Assembly (NCBI RefSeq): GCF_039541075.1
Contig: NZ_BAABFN010000004.1
Location: 124,001 to 188,000 of the forward strand
Direction: 5' to 3'
From: Compostibacter hankyongensis
GTDB lineage: Bacteria > Bacteroidota > Bacteroidia > Chitinophagales > Chitinophagaceae
DNA: 64,000 nucleotides
This document shows, one piece after another, positions 26,386 through 35,139 of this stretch. Position 1 is the first letter of the stretch. The number at the start of each line of letters is the position of its first letter. A program made the translations under genes and the position numbers. The notes below the pieces were generated by a model. That model was not told the origin of the DNA and searched no databases. It saw nothing but the letters and a program-made list of their open reading frames with translations.

Positions 26386-27527
26386 ATATCTGGCTGCTGC
26401 TGATGTGTTTGTTTGCAGCGGTCTACACGCTGCTGCTCGTGGTATACCGTTACGGTTGGATAAAGCAACCCTTTTTTGAAGCGGGGCGCATCACGATCTC
26501 CGGGAAAACAAAAGTATCGCTGATCATACCGGCACGCAACGAAGAGGCTTCCATCCTGACCTGTCTGAAAGCGATTTCCGAGCAGAACTATCCTGCCGCC
26601 CTGCTCGAGGTCCTGGTGGTGGACGACCATTCTACCGACCGCACCGCCGAGCTGGTGAGGCAGTTCCCGGCTTCGAATGTAAAGCTGGTGGACCTGGCCG
26701 CTTATCTTTCCGAAAACGAGCAGCTGAATGCTTATAAGAAAAAGGCTATAGCCGTGGGCATCGGCTTATCCACCGGCACGCTCATCCTGACGACGGATGC
26801 GGACTGCGTGATGGGGTCCGAGTGGGTGGCCACGCTGGTAAAATATTATGAAAACCGCCCCGTGAAGTTCATTGCCGCCCCGGTGGCCTTTCACCAGGAG
26901 CGTAATTTTTTTGAGGTCTTCCAGTCGCTCGATTTCCTGTGTATGCAGGGCATTACGGGCGCCGCGGCCCGCTTGAAATGCGGCACCATGTGCAATGGCG
27001 CCAACCTGGCCTACGAGAAGCAGGCCTTCCTGGACGTGGGCGCCTTTAAGGGTATCGACTGTATTGCCTCCGGCGACGATATGCTGCTGATGTACAAGAT
27101 GTATAAAGCTTATCCGGACGGCATTGCCTTTCTGAAAAGCCCGGATGCCGTGGTGCATACCCGGCCGATGCCGACCCTGCGCACCTTCCTGGAACAGCGC
27201 ATCCGCTGGGCTTCGAAGGCCGACCGGTACGACGACCGGCGGCTGACCGTAGTGCTGGCGTTTATCTACCTGTGGAATGTGGCGCTGCTGCTGTTTTTCC
27301 TGGCCGGCTTTTTTCATCCCGCCTGGTGGCTGGTATGGCTTGCGCTGTTGCTCTACAAAACGGCCGCAGAGCTGTTCTTTCTTGCCCCGGTGGCGCGTTT
27401 TTTCCGGAAATCACGGCAGCTCTGGCAGTTTTTGCCCGCCCAGCTGCTGCATATCCCCTACATCGTCGTTTCCGGCTGGCTGGGCAAGTTCGGCTCCTAC
27501 CGCTGGAAAGGGCGGGAGGTGAAATGA
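26382..27527 (+). CDS. Membrane-anchored family 2 glycosyltransferase
   Basis: 381 residues from ATG 26382, overlapping the hydrolase stop by 4 bases. An N-terminal TM helix (WLLLMCLFAAVYTLLLVVY) precedes a GT-A domain: KVSLIIPARNEEASI, VLVVDDHSTDRT, the DXD-like TTDADC and the C-terminal QRIRW (QxxRW) processive-type motif. Two or three C-terminal TM segments follow (FIYLWNVALLLFFLAGFF onward). Likely transfers a sugar to a lipid or growing glycan on the inner face of the cytoplasmic membrane. Acceptor and donor unknown. Confidence 0.88.
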   Translation: MNIWLLLMCLFAAVYTLLLVVYRYGWIKQPFFEAGRITISGKTKVSLIIPARNEEASILTCLKAISEQNYPAALLEVLVVDDHSTDRTAELVRQFPASNVKLVDLAAYLSENEQLNAYKKKAIAVGIGLSTGTLILTTDADCVMGSEWVATLVKYYENRPVKFIAAPVAFHQERNFFEVFQSLDFLCMQGITGAAARLKCGTMCNGANLAYEKQAFLDVGAFKGIDCIASGDDMLLMYKMYKAYPDGIAFLKSPDAVVHTRPMPTLRTFLEQRIRWASKADRYDDRRLTVVLAFIYLWNVALLLFFLAGFFHPAWWLVWLALLLYKTAAELFFLAPVARFFRKSRQLWQFLPAQLLHIPYIVVSGWLGKFGSYRWKGREVK

Positions 27528-27552
27528 AGCAGGGTTTGTACTTTTGCCACCC

Positions 27553-28584
27553 ATGCATGTCGCCGTTCGTACAGGTCCGGGATCGCCGGGCCGCTTCAGC
27601 AGCCTGATTCTGCCTGCGCTTGCCCGGGAATATCCCGGGGACAGCTTCCGGATACCGGCGGCTGCGGCTGCGCTTTTTCCCGCTGGCCTGTCTCCCAATC
27701 TGACGCTGCTTCCGGCAGGGCCATCCTGGCTCCGGGGTCTGCGGCGGGAGCGACAGCCGGCGGACGCCTGCCTGTCCTTTGGTCTGCCGCCGGGGCGCCG
27801 TGATCCGCCCTGCTGCCTGCTGCTCTCCGATACCGCCGCCGCGGGAGGACGGATACGTCACGCTTCGGCGGTGGCAGTGCCTTCCCGTGCCGGAAAGACA
27901 CAATTGCTGGAACGGCTCAGGATACCCGGAGAGAAGGTGGCCGTGCTTTACGGCCCTGCGGCTCCCGGCTCCCGGCCCCTTTCCTGGGAGGAGCAGGAGC
28001 AGGTCCGGGAAACGTATACGGGAGGCAGGGAATACCTTTTTTGCCCCGTTGAAGGCTGTTCGGGAGCCGGTCTGCTGGATCTGCTGAAAGCGTTTTCCCA
28101 CCTGAAAAAACGGCTGATGTCCCATATCCCGCTGGTCCTCTATGGCGCTACGGCGCTGCAGGACAAGCTGTTCCGCGAAGCGTTGGCCGCCTTCCGTTAC
28201 CGCAAGGATGTGATCCTGCAGGAGGATACGCAGCCGGAGGCCGGCCTCCGGCTCACTGCCGCCGCCTATGCCTGGGTATATCCCGGCGGGGGACAAAGCT
28301 GGGAGGTGCCGGTGGCCGATGCGTTGCGCTGCGGGGTGCCGGTGCTGACGCCGCAGGAAAGCGGCCTGGAAGAGGTAGCCGGCGCCGCAGGACTGTATTT
28401 TAAAAGGGGCAGCGCGGAGGAAATGGGCGAACAGCTGTACCGCATATACCGCGATGAGGCCCTGCGGCAACGGCTGGCAGCCCGGGCGCCGGAGCGGGCG
28501 GAACTGCTGACCCCGGCCGAAGCAGCCCGCAGCCTGCACGCCCTCCTGGAGCAGGCCGCTGGGTATAACCGCAAAACGGGCTAA
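27553..28584 (+). CDS. GT-B type (family 4/1-like) glycosyltransferase
   Basis: 343 residues from ATG 27553. The N-terminal half is Arg/Pro/Gly-rich and poorly conserved; the C-terminal half carries the GT-B nucleotide-sugar-binding pattern SWEVPVADALRCGVPVLTP followed by LEEVAGAAGLYFKRGSAEEMGEQLYRIYRDEALRQRL, as in group 1 glycosyltransferases. The strongly GC-rich coding and degenerate N-terminus suggest a fast-evolving enzyme. Forms a unit with the upstream GT2 and hydrolase (25 bases gap), probably for a glycolipid or surface glycan. Confidence 0.78.
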   Translation: MHVAVRTGPGSPGRFSSLILPALAREYPGDSFRIPAAAAALFPAGLSPNLTLLPAGPSWLRGLRRERQPADACLSFGLPPGRRDPPCCLLLSDTAAAGGRIRHASAVAVPSRAGKTQLLERLRIPGEKVAVLYGPAAPGSRPLSWEEQEQVRETYTGGREYLFCPVEGCSGAGLLDLLKAFSHLKKRLMSHIPLVLYGATALQDKLFREALAAFRYRKDVILQEDTQPEAGLRLTAAAYAWVYPGGGQSWEVPVADALRCGVPVLTPQESGLEEVAGAAGLYFKRGSAEEMGEQLYRIYRDEALRQRLAARAPERAELLTPAEAARSLHALLEQAAGYNRKTG

Positions 28585-28589
28585 CTTTG
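28582..28589 (+). promoter_or_regulatory. -7 box of a Bacteroidota promoter before gldC
   Basis: TAACTTTG matches the TAnnTTTG -7 element and lies 20 bases before the gldC ATG, overlapping the stop region of the upstream gene. No convincing -33 TTG was found at the right distance. Confidence 0.45.
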
Positions 28590-28608
28590 GCCTGATTTTA
28601 TTTTTAGC

Positions 28609-28956
28609 ATGATGAGCCAATCAACCATAAGCATACAGGTAGACCTGGATGAACAAAAATTGCCGGAAACGATCCGGTGGACCGCCGACAACCGCGGAGA
28701 GGACGATGCCAGCCGGGCCAAAGCGTTTTTTCTGTCCTTTTGGGACGGGGCTGAAAAAACGGCCCTTCGTATCGATCTCTGGACCAAAGACATGATGGTG
28801 GACGAGATGGCCGATTTTGTATACCAGACCCTCATGACGATGGCGGATACCTACGGTCGCGCTACCCAGTATGCCGACCAGGTAACGGATATGAAGGAGT
28901 TTGCGCGGGATTTTATGGGCAAGTTCCGTAAAAAGCAGCAGCAGGAAGGAAAGTAA
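28609..28956 (+). CDS. gldC: Gliding-motility-associated protein GldC
   Basis: 115 residues. The sequence matches GldC: ISIQVDLDEQKLPETIRWTADN, a KAFFLSFWDGAEKTALRIDLWTKDM core, and VDEMADFVYQTLMTMADTY. GldC is a small cytoplasmic protein found across gliding and non-gliding Bacteroidota; in Flavobacterium it is needed for gliding motility, but its molecular job is unclear. Starts at ATG 28609 (MMSQ) or 28612. Followed after 32 bases by a YqeY-like gene. Together with gldF and gldG in this window it supports a T9SS/gliding-type genome. Confidence 0.92.
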   Translation: MMSQSTISIQVDLDEQKLPETIRWTADNRGEDDASRAKAFFLSFWDGAEKTALRIDLWTKDMMVDEMADFVYQTLMTMADTYGRATQYADQVTDMKEFARDFMGKFRKKQQQEGK

Positions 28957-28988
28957 GGACCAAGTATTCCGGGTATAAAAAACTTTTT

Positions 28989-29441
28989 ATGTCACTCGAA
29001 GAAAAAGTAAACGAAGGGATAAAAGCCGCCATGAAGGCCAGGGAAGAAGCCCGCCTGCGGGGATTACGGGCCATAAAAACGGCGCTGCTGCTGGAGAAGA
29101 CCTCGGGCAGCCATAAAGCGCTGTCGGGGGCGGATGAAACCCGGCTTTTGCAGAAGCTGGCGAAGCAACGCCGGGAATCCCTGACCATCTACCGGGAGCA
29201 GCAGCGGGAAGACCTGGCCAGGATAGAGGAAGAGGAGCTGGCCGTGCTGGAAGAATTTCTTCCCAGACAGATGGATGAAGCGGCGCTGCGGGAATCCCTG
29301 AAGCAGATCATCGCCGAAACGGGCGCCGCCACGCCGGCCGATATGGGTAAGGTGATGGGCGTGGCTACCCGTAAGCTGGCCGGCAAAGCGGACGGCAGTG
29401 CGATAGCGGCGACGGTGAAGGCGCTGCTGAGCGGACAATAG
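28989..29441 (+). CDS. YqeY-like GatB/YqeY-domain protein
   Basis: 150 residues spanning the whole family: helical N-terminal region MSLEEKVNEGIKAAMKAREEARLRGLRAIK, the LLQKLAKQRRESLTIYREQQREDLA helix and EELAVLEEFLPRQMDEAAL, and a C-terminal helical domain GAATPADMGKVMGVATRKLAGKADGS as in the tRNA-binding tail of GatB. YqeY proteins are stand-alone relatives of the GatB tail, with uncertain function, possibly tRNA-related. Cytoplasmic. Housekeeping-like context. Confidence 0.93.
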   Translation: MSLEEKVNEGIKAAMKAREEARLRGLRAIKTALLLEKTSGSHKALSGADETRLLQKLAKQRRESLTIYREQQREDLARIEEEELAVLEEFLPRQMDEAALRESLKQIIAETGAATPADMGKVMGVATRKLAGKADGSAIAATVKALLSGQ

Positions 29442-29455
29442 TCAAGGGCTTGAAT

Positions 29456-29500
29456 CCCTTTACCTTTCACCCTTCACCTTTCGTCTTTAACCTTTTACCT
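29456..29500. repeat. Pyrimidine-rich degenerate repeat of ACCTTTC-like units
   Basis: The 70-base gap between the YqeY-like gene and cvpA consists largely of units such as TACCTTTCAC, CCTTCACCTTTC and AACCTTTTACCT. On the other strand this reads GAAAGGTGAA-type repeats. Composition is quite unlike the flanking GC-rich genes, and there is no coding potential. Confidence 0.6.
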
Positions 29501-29511
29501 CCACCAACCGC

Positions 29512-30063
29512 ATGTCGATAGACATTACCTTTGCCATCGTGATGCTGCTGGCCCTGTTCAAGGGCTGGTCGCGGGGGCTTGTGGTGGCCGTCTTTTCTCT
29601 CCTGGCGCTATTGCTGGGTGCGGCGGCTGCGCTCAAGCTGTCGGCAGTGACCGCCGTATACTGGCAGGAGCATTTCCAGTCCGGTTTTCTGGAAGGGAGG
29701 TGGGCGCCGGTGGCGGCCTTTGTGCTGGTATTCCTCGTCGTGGTGCTGCTGGTGCGCCTGGGGGCTCGCCTGATCGAATCCCTCCTGAAGCTGGCCCTGC
29801 TCAGCTGGGCCAACCGCCTGGCCGGGGCGCTTTTTTATGTGCTGATCTATGCCGTACTGTACAGCATCGTGCTCTGGTTCTGCAACCAGCTGAACCTGCT
29901 CGGGCCGGGTCTGAAAGCCAACTCAACGGTATACCGGCTGCTGGCTCCCCTGGCTCCCCATGTAATGGACTGGATCGGCGCAATGATCCCCTGGTTTAAA
30001 GATATGTTCCGTGTGCTGGAAGAGTTTTTCGGGGAAATGGCCGCCCGTCTTTACCAGACCTGA
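29512..30063 (+). CDS. cvpA: CvpA family membrane protein
   Basis: 183 residues with four hydrophobic segments (ITFAIVMLLALFKGWSRGLVVAVFSLLALLLGAAAAL; VAAFVLVFLVVVLLVRLGARL; LAGALFYVLIYAVLYSIVLWF), the layout of CvpA/colicin-V-production proteins. The GWSRGLVVAVFSLLALLLG start is characteristic (in Bacteroidota often FKGFKKGLI). Inner membrane; in other bacteria linked to envelope stress or purine pathway regulation, but the mechanism is unknown. Confidence 0.85.
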   Translation: MSIDITFAIVMLLALFKGWSRGLVVAVFSLLALLLGAAAALKLSAVTAVYWQEHFQSGFLEGRWAPVAAFVLVFLVVVLLVRLGARLIESLLKLALLSWANRLAGALFYVLIYAVLYSIVLWFCNQLNLLGPGLKANSTVYRLLAPLAPHVMDWIGAMIPWFKDMFRVLEEFFGEMAARLYQT

Positions 30064-30167
30064 ACGATGCTGACCGCGGTCCGTCTGCGGCGCCGCTCCT
30101 CCATCAAAATATTTCCGGGTAAATAAAAATAAGGTATTTTAGCACAAAATTGATTTGCTGCAAACGA

Positions 30168-30932
30168 ATGGAATACGAGATCAAACACCAGGGCAAGTTC
30201 AAGTTTATAGAGGAGGGGGAAGGAGAGCCGTTGGTACTATTGCACGGATTGTTTGGCGCCCTGAGTAATTTCAGGGACCTGCTGGATTATTTTAAGCATT
30301 ATTATAAAGTCGTCATCCCTATCTTGCCGCTGTATGATCTTACCCTGCTGGAAACCACGGTAGGGGGTCTGGCCAAGTTTGTGAACCGTTTTGTGGAAGC
30401 CCGGGGCTATGAGCAGATCCATCTGCTGGGCAACTCGCTGGGGGGACACATGGCCCTGATCTATGCCCTGAAGCATCCGGAGGCCATAAAGACGGTGATC
30501 CTGACCGGGAGCTCGGGCCTTTTTGAGAACGGCATGGGCGAAACCTATCCCAAACGGGGGGATTACGAATATATCCGGAAGAAAACCGAGCTTACCTTCT
30601 ACAATCCGGAGATGGCTACAAAAGAGCTGGTCGACGAGGTGTTCGAGATCGTCAATAACCGGCTGAAGGCCATCAAGGTCATTGCGCTGGCCAAGTCGGC
30701 CATACGGCATAACCTGGGAGAAGAGCTACGCGAGATCAAAGCCCCGACCATGCTGATATGGGGTAAAAACGATACCATCACCCCGCCCATGGTGGCGGAA
30801 GAGTTCGGACGCCTCATTCCGAATACGGAGCTGGCCTATATCAACAAATGCGGTCATGCGCCGATGATGGAGGTGCCGGATGAGTTTAACACCGTCCTGC
30901 ATGCCTTTTTGAAAAAGCATACCGCAGGATGA
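30168..30932 (+). CDS. Alpha/beta hydrolase
   Basis: 254 residues from ATG 30168. The fold markers are LVLLHGLFGALSNF (oxyanion hole), IHLLGNSLGGHMALIYAL (nucleophile Ser in GNSLGG), LIWGKNDTITPP (Asp) and INKCGHAPMMEVPDEF (His). A complete catalytic triad means an active hydrolase; the HGLFG/GNSLGG combination resembles MhpC-like or lipase-type enzymes. Cytoplasmic, with no signal peptide. Directly upstream of the CBS-domain gene (25 bases). Substrate unknown. Confidence 0.9.
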   Translation: MEYEIKHQGKFKFIEEGEGEPLVLLHGLFGALSNFRDLLDYFKHYYKVVIPILPLYDLTLLETTVGGLAKFVNRFVEARGYEQIHLLGNSLGGHMALIYALKHPEAIKTVILTGSSGLFENGMGETYPKRGDYEYIRKKTELTFYNPEMATKELVDEVFEIVNNRLKAIKVIALAKSAIRHNLGEELREIKAPTMLIWGKNDTITPPMVAEEFGRLIPNTELAYINKCGHAPMMEVPDEFNTVLHAFLKKHTAG

Positions 30933-30957
30933 GCCAAACACGGAAAATTGCACCGAC

Positions 30958-31620
30958 ATGCTGGCCAGGGAACTCATATCACCCATTATCCCCGCCCTGC
31001 ACCCCCGCGATACGGGGGACAAGGCCCTGCGGCTGATGAACGAATATCATCTTGCCCATCTTCCCCTGGTAGAGGAAACCCGCTATCTGGGTCTGGTGGA
31101 AGAGGCCGCATTGCTGGACTGGGAGGATGCGGGACAGCTGCTGCAGACCCTCGAGGGACAGTATCTCCGTCCGGCTGTATTGGCCGATTCCCATCTCCTT
31201 GAGGTTTTCCGTCTTGTCGGTGATTTCAAGCTTTCCGCCATACCCGTCGTTACCGAGGCAGACGAATACGAAGGCGTGATCACGCTCGACAACATGATCT
31301 ATGCCTGGGCCCGGCTGGACGAGGTCCGGGAGCCGGGCGGCATCCTGGTGCTCGAAGCCGAAGCGCGCGACTTTAACCTTGCGGAAATTACGCGCCTGGC
31401 TGAATCCAACGATATCGGCATCCTCGGCATCCATACCTACAGCGATCCGGAACAGCACCATATGTGCGTGCTGATAAAGACCAACCGCCTGGACCTGTAT
31501 GATTTTGCAGCCACCCTGGAACACTTCCGTTATCAGGTCCGCTATCAGTTCGGACATCATTCTTCCGAAGAAACGCTCCGCAAAAATTATGACCTGCTGA
31601 TGAATTATATCGGCATGTAA
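30958..31620 (+). CDS. CBS-domain pair protein
   Basis: 220 residues. Two CBS motifs are seen: LISPIIPALHPRDTGDKALRLMNEYHLAHLPLVEE...YLGLVEE and AVLADSHLLEVFRLVGDFKLSAIPVVTEADEYEGVITLDNMI. The C-terminal about 90 residues (EARDFNLAEITRLAESNDIGILGIHTY, IKTNRLDLYDFAATLEHFRY) look like a small ACT-like or regulatory domain. CBS pairs bind adenosyl ligands. The genes downstream encode NAD kinase and envelope biogenesis, and CBS proteins commonly sit beside nadK in this phylum; direct partner unknown. Confidence 0.88.
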   Translation: MLARELISPIIPALHPRDTGDKALRLMNEYHLAHLPLVEETRYLGLVEEAALLDWEDAGQLLQTLEGQYLRPAVLADSHLLEVFRLVGDFKLSAIPVVTEADEYEGVITLDNMIYAWARLDEVREPGGILVLEAEARDFNLAEITRLAESNDIGILGIHTYSDPEQHHMCVLIKTNRLDLYDFAATLEHFRYQVRYQFGHHSSEETLRKNYDLLMNYIGM

Positions 31621-31715
31621 AGCCCCGCGGCCCCCTATAAAATTTTGTACGGCTTCCCGATAACCTTACATTTACCTTTTTTATAAATCCGAATCTCAAT
31701 CGTTTAGGGTGCCAC

Positions 31716-33200
31716 ATGATGAACGGGCGGCTACTGGGCATAATCTTTCTGGGGATACTGATCAGCCTGCGGGCGCCGGCGCAGCAAAAAAAGCCGGGCC
31801 TGCTGAACATCGAGCCGTTGCCGGACGCCGTCACCGGAAGAACGGTAACGCATACCCGCTATATCCCCTCGCCGGATTCGGGATTTATTGTGGTGCGGAA
31901 CATAACGGTAACGGGCAATAAGAAAACAAGGACGCCCATTATCCTCCGCGAGCTGGGCATACAACCCGGCGACAGCCTCTACCGCGATAACCTGCGCGGC
32001 TTCCTGGAGGAAAAAAGACAGCAGATCCTGAATACCTCCCTGTTCCTTACCGTGGAGGTGCGGCTGGAGCATCCCGAAGCCCCCGAAAGCGATCTTACCG
32101 TATCCGTAACCGAACGCTGGTACCTTTTTCCCTTTCCGGTATTCAGCCTGGCGGACCGCAATTTTAACGTATGGTGGGTGGAGCAGCATCACCGGCTGGA
32201 CCGTATCAACTACGGGGTGCACCTGCACCAGTACAACCTTACCGGTAGAAACGATAACCTTACGCTGACCGTGCAGAACGGATATACCCACAGCTACGGG
32301 CTCACCTATGATCTGCCTTATTTCGACAAGCAGCTGAAGCAGGGTCTTGGTCTCCGGCTGCTGTACGACCAAAGCCGGGAAGTCAACTTCGTGACCGATT
32401 CCAACAAGCAGGAATACCTTAAGGCGGATCATTTTGTAAAAAAGGAATTTGTCGCCGGCATCTACTATACCTATAAGAAGGCCATCCGGCTGAAGCACCA
32501 GCTCAGCCTGAACTACCATTACCTGTCGGCAGACGATAGCGTGCTGCAGCTCAACCCCGTATTTTTCCCGGAAGCCCGAAGCCCCCAGCAATTCCTGGAG
32601 CTTTCTTATAAGTTCAGCTATATCGGCGCGGACAGCTGGGCCTATCCGCTGAAGGGATTCAACCTCTTTGCCACCCTTACCCGCAGGGGATTCGGCCTTT
32701 TCGGCGGGCATATCGGGGAGACGGAGCTGCAGCTGAACACCGCGGAATATCTCAATCCCTATCCGAAAACCTACCTTTCCTTTGGCCTGCGGGGCAGGGT
32801 ACAGACGCCCTCCCGGCAACCTTATTTTATCCGGCGCTCCGGCATGGGCTATTACGAAGATTACCTGCGCGGACTGGAATATTACGTGGCGGATGCCGAT
32901 TATTACGGGATCTTCAAGACCAACCTCAAACGGGAGGTGCTGGCCTTCAGGGTTCGCTCCCGGCTGTTACCCAGACAGTTTTCCACGATACCGGTACGGA
33001 TATACGTTAAAACGTATGCCGACCTGGGCTATGCGCACAACAACATGCCGGGAAACAGCGTTTTGAATAACCGGCTGCTCTATACCTGGGGTGTGGGCCT
33101 GGATATCGTTACCTTCTACGACCTGCGCTTCCGTATCGAGTACAGTTTTAATCAGTTAGGGGAAAAAGGTTTATTTTTACATACCAAGTCCGAGTTATAG
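31716..33200 (+). CDS. BamA/TamA (Omp85)-family outer-membrane protein with one POTRA domain
   Basis: 494 residues with an N-terminal signal (LLGIIFLGILISLRAPAQ). A single POTRA domain is visible: FIVVRNITVTGNKKTRTPIILRELGIQPGDSL, LNTSLFLTVEVRLE and LTVSVTERWY. The rest is a beta-barrel of the bacterial surface antigen type, with strands such as NYGVHLHQYNLTGRNDNLTLTVQNG and LRFRIEYSFNQLGEKGLFLH. Much shorter than BamA (which has five POTRA domains), so a separate Omp85 subfamily typical of Bacteroidota. May assist insertion or transport of a subset of envelope components. Confidence 0.88.
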   Translation: MMNGRLLGIIFLGILISLRAPAQQKKPGLLNIEPLPDAVTGRTVTHTRYIPSPDSGFIVVRNITVTGNKKTRTPIILRELGIQPGDSLYRDNLRGFLEEKRQQILNTSLFLTVEVRLEHPEAPESDLTVSVTERWYLFPFPVFSLADRNFNVWWVEQHHRLDRINYGVHLHQYNLTGRNDNLTLTVQNGYTHSYGLTYDLPYFDKQLKQGLGLRLLYDQSREVNFVTDSNKQEYLKADHFVKKEFVAGIYYTYKKAIRLKHQLSLNYHYLSADDSVLQLNPVFFPEARSPQQFLELSYKFSYIGADSWAYPLKGFNLFATLTRRGFGLFGGHIGETELQLNTAEYLNPYPKTYLSFGLRGRVQTPSRQPYFIRRSGMGYYEDYLRGLEYYVADADYYGIFKTNLKREVLAFRVRSRLLPRQFSTIPVRIYVKTYADLGYAHNNMPGNSVLNNRLLYTWGVGLDIVTFYDLRFRIEYSFNQLGEKGLFLHTKSEL

Positions 33201-33228
33201 ATCACGGACCTCAAACAGGGATTTTTTC

Positions 33229-34107
33229 ATGCAGATTGCCATCTATAGCCGGGTTTCCGGCGACGTAAATGCCGGCAACGTGCAGCGGCTGCTGGATGAG
33301 CTGCTGAACCACGGCATAGCGCCGGTGCTTTACCGTCCCTTTTATGAGCGTGTCTCCGCCCAGCTGCCGCAGCACAGCGAGCCGGCCCTGTTCTCTTCGG
33401 CGGCAGATCTGAAAGGCAGGGTGGAGTTCCTGATCAGCATGGGGGGCGACGGCACCCTGCTGGATACGGTGAGTTTTGTCCGCGATACCAATATCCCCAT
33501 CATCGGCATCAATTTCGGGAGGCTGGGCTTCCTCGCCAGCATCGGCAAAGACGATATCCATACGTTGGTGCAGGCCCTGATCGACCGGAACTTTGTCATC
33601 GACAAACGGGGGATGCTGCACCTGGATGCCAATATTCCCCTGTTCGGGGAGGTACCCTATGCGCTGAACGAGTTTACGATCCATAAAAAGGATACCTCGG
33701 CCATGATCAGGATACACATGTATCTCAACGGCGAGTTCCTCAACACTTACTGGGCCGACGGGCTGATCGTGACCACCCCTACCGGCTCCACGGCCTATTC
33801 CCTCAGCTGCGGCGGGCCCGTGGTTTTCCCGGATACCGGCAGCCTCGTGATCACACCCGTGGCGCCGCATAACCTGAACGTGCGGCCCATTGTCGTGCCG
33901 GATCATAACATCATCTCTTTTGAGGTGGAGGGGCGCAGCGACCAGTTTCTGTGCACGCTCGATTCCCGGATCGAAACGGTGGACCGGCAGGTGCAGCTGG
34001 CCGTACGCAAGGAAGTGTTCACGCTGAGCCTGCTGCGTCTGCAGGAGGCCAACTTCATGAATACCCTGCGCAACAAACTGCTTTGGGGTATTGATAAAAG
34101 AAACTAA
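33229..34107 (+). CDS. nadK: NAD kinase
   Basis: 292 residues. Phosphorylates NAD to NADP in the cytoplasm. Signature motifs: ISMGGDGTLLDTVSFVRD (GGDG at 72-75, ATP binding), IIGINFGRLGFLASI, ALNEFTIHKKD, and VTTPTGSTAYSLSCGGPVV. Length is normal. The stop codon TAA is immediately followed by the GTG start of the next gene. Placement at the head of the porG-uppS-bamA-skp block is a conserved arrangement in Bacteroidota. Confidence 0.97.
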   Translation: MQIAIYSRVSGDVNAGNVQRLLDELLNHGIAPVLYRPFYERVSAQLPQHSEPALFSSAADLKGRVEFLISMGGDGTLLDTVSFVRDTNIPIIGINFGRLGFLASIGKDDIHTLVQALIDRNFVIDKRGMLHLDANIPLFGEVPYALNEFTIHKKDTSAMIRIHMYLNGEFLNTYWADGLIVTTPTGSTAYSLSCGGPVVFPDTGSLVITPVAPHNLNVRPIVVPDHNIISFEVEGRSDQFLCTLDSRIETVDRQVQLAVRKEVFTLSLLRLQEANFMNTLRNKLLWGIDKRN

Positions 34108-34974
34108 GTGGTGCAACTGTTCCGACCTGCCGGTATCTTTCTTCTCCTGCTGCTGACCGCTCCCTGCGCATGGGGGCAGGGCTATATCGACTACAACACC
34201 CACTATATCGCCGAAGCGGGTTTCGAGCTCGGGGGAGCGCAGTATTTCGGAGATCTGAATACCCGCACCGCCTTCAAGACCTTAAAACCTACGCTGGGCG
34301 CTTTTTACCGCCGCTACCTCAATGACTATATCGGGGTCAGCGCCCATCTGCACTATGCCCGCCTTGGTTATTCGGATACGTATAACGACAATGCGTTCCA
34401 GCACCGGCGCAACCTGAGCTTTAATTCGGATATCTGGGAGCTGACCCTGCAGGGGGATTTCAACTTCTACCGTTTCGAGCCGGGCAGCCTGCGTTACCGC
34501 TTTACCCCCTATCTTACCCTCGGGATAGGTGGTTTTCACTTTAACCCCTATACCTGGTATCAGGATAAAAAATATTATCTCCAGCCGCTGGGCACCGAAG
34601 GGCAGGGCTCGGCCCAGTACCCGGACCGGAAGCCATATAACCTTTATACCTATTGCATTCCGGTGGGCATGGGCCTGAAATACAATATCAATAACACCAC
34701 CAATATCAGCTTCGTCGTTACCCACCGGTTTACCGGCACCGATTACCTGGACGACGTCAGCACTACCTATGCCGGCGCATCAGCCTTTCCGGCCGGCAGC
34801 GCCGGTAAGGAGAGCATCCCCTTTCTGCTGCAGGACCGCTCCTGGGCCACCGGCAGCGCTCCCATCGGGCAGCAGGGCCGGCAACGGGGCAACAGCCGCG
34901 ACAGGGACCAGTACCTGATGGTAGAGGTCAACATTTCCTGGATGTTCGCCGCCTACCGCTGCCCGGCTTTCTGA
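34108..34974 (+). CDS. porG: DUF6089 / PorG-like outer-membrane protein
   Basis: 288 residues with a GTG start directly after the nadK stop (alternative GTG at 34111). Signal peptide ends PCAWGQ. The mature protein begins with IAEAGFELGGAQYFGDLNTRTAFKTLKPTLGAFYRRYLNDYIG, typical of the DUF6089 family, and continues as an eight-stranded-type barrel (FTPYLTLGIGGFHFNPYTWY; GMGLKYNINNTTNISFVVTHRFTGTDYLDDVSTTY). Homologues include PorG of the type IX secretion system in Porphyromonas. Gene order nadK-porG-uppS-bamA supports this. The T9SS role here is inferred. Confidence 0.82.
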   Translation: MVQLFRPAGIFLLLLLTAPCAWGQGYIDYNTHYIAEAGFELGGAQYFGDLNTRTAFKTLKPTLGAFYRRYLNDYIGVSAHLHYARLGYSDTYNDNAFQHRRNLSFNSDIWELTLQGDFNFYRFEPGSLRYRFTPYLTLGIGGFHFNPYTWYQDKKYYLQPLGTEGQGSAQYPDRKPYNLYTYCIPVGMGLKYNINNTTNISFVVTHRFTGTDYLDDVSTTYAGASAFPAGSAGKESIPFLLQDRSWATGSAPIGQQGRQRGNSRDRDQYLMVEVNISWMFAAYRCPAF

Positions 34975-35087
34975 ACGGCCGGCCTGCTGCCGGCACGGCG
35001 AAACCCGCTCCAGTAGCAGGATTGGAGTTAAAGTTGTGTTAAAAGCGCCCCCCTCATTGGGCAGCGTGCCGCATAAAGGTATTTTTG

Positions 35088-35095
35088 TAACTTTG
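35088..35095 (+). promoter_or_regulatory. -7 box of a Bacteroidota promoter before uppS
   Basis: TAACTTTG fits TAnnTTTG, 44 bases before the uppS ATG. A -33 TTG at the ideal spacing is not obvious, so a second promoter for uppS-bamA-skp is possible but not certain. Confidence 0.45.
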
Positions 35096-35139
35096 CACAC
35101 TTTTCCTACAGCGTGTAAAACAGAGCATCGACCAGGTCC

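Noticed and set aside
27262..28620. 452-residue - strand open frame opposite the glycosyltransferase gene
   Set aside because: Arg/Pro/Gln-rich composition typical of an antisense frame. The sense frame carries GT-B motifs.
34980..35000. GCCGGC-CTGCT-GCCGGC hairpin after porG as terminator
   Set aside because: No T-run follows on the + strand and the arms are self-complementary GC palindromes common in this DNA.
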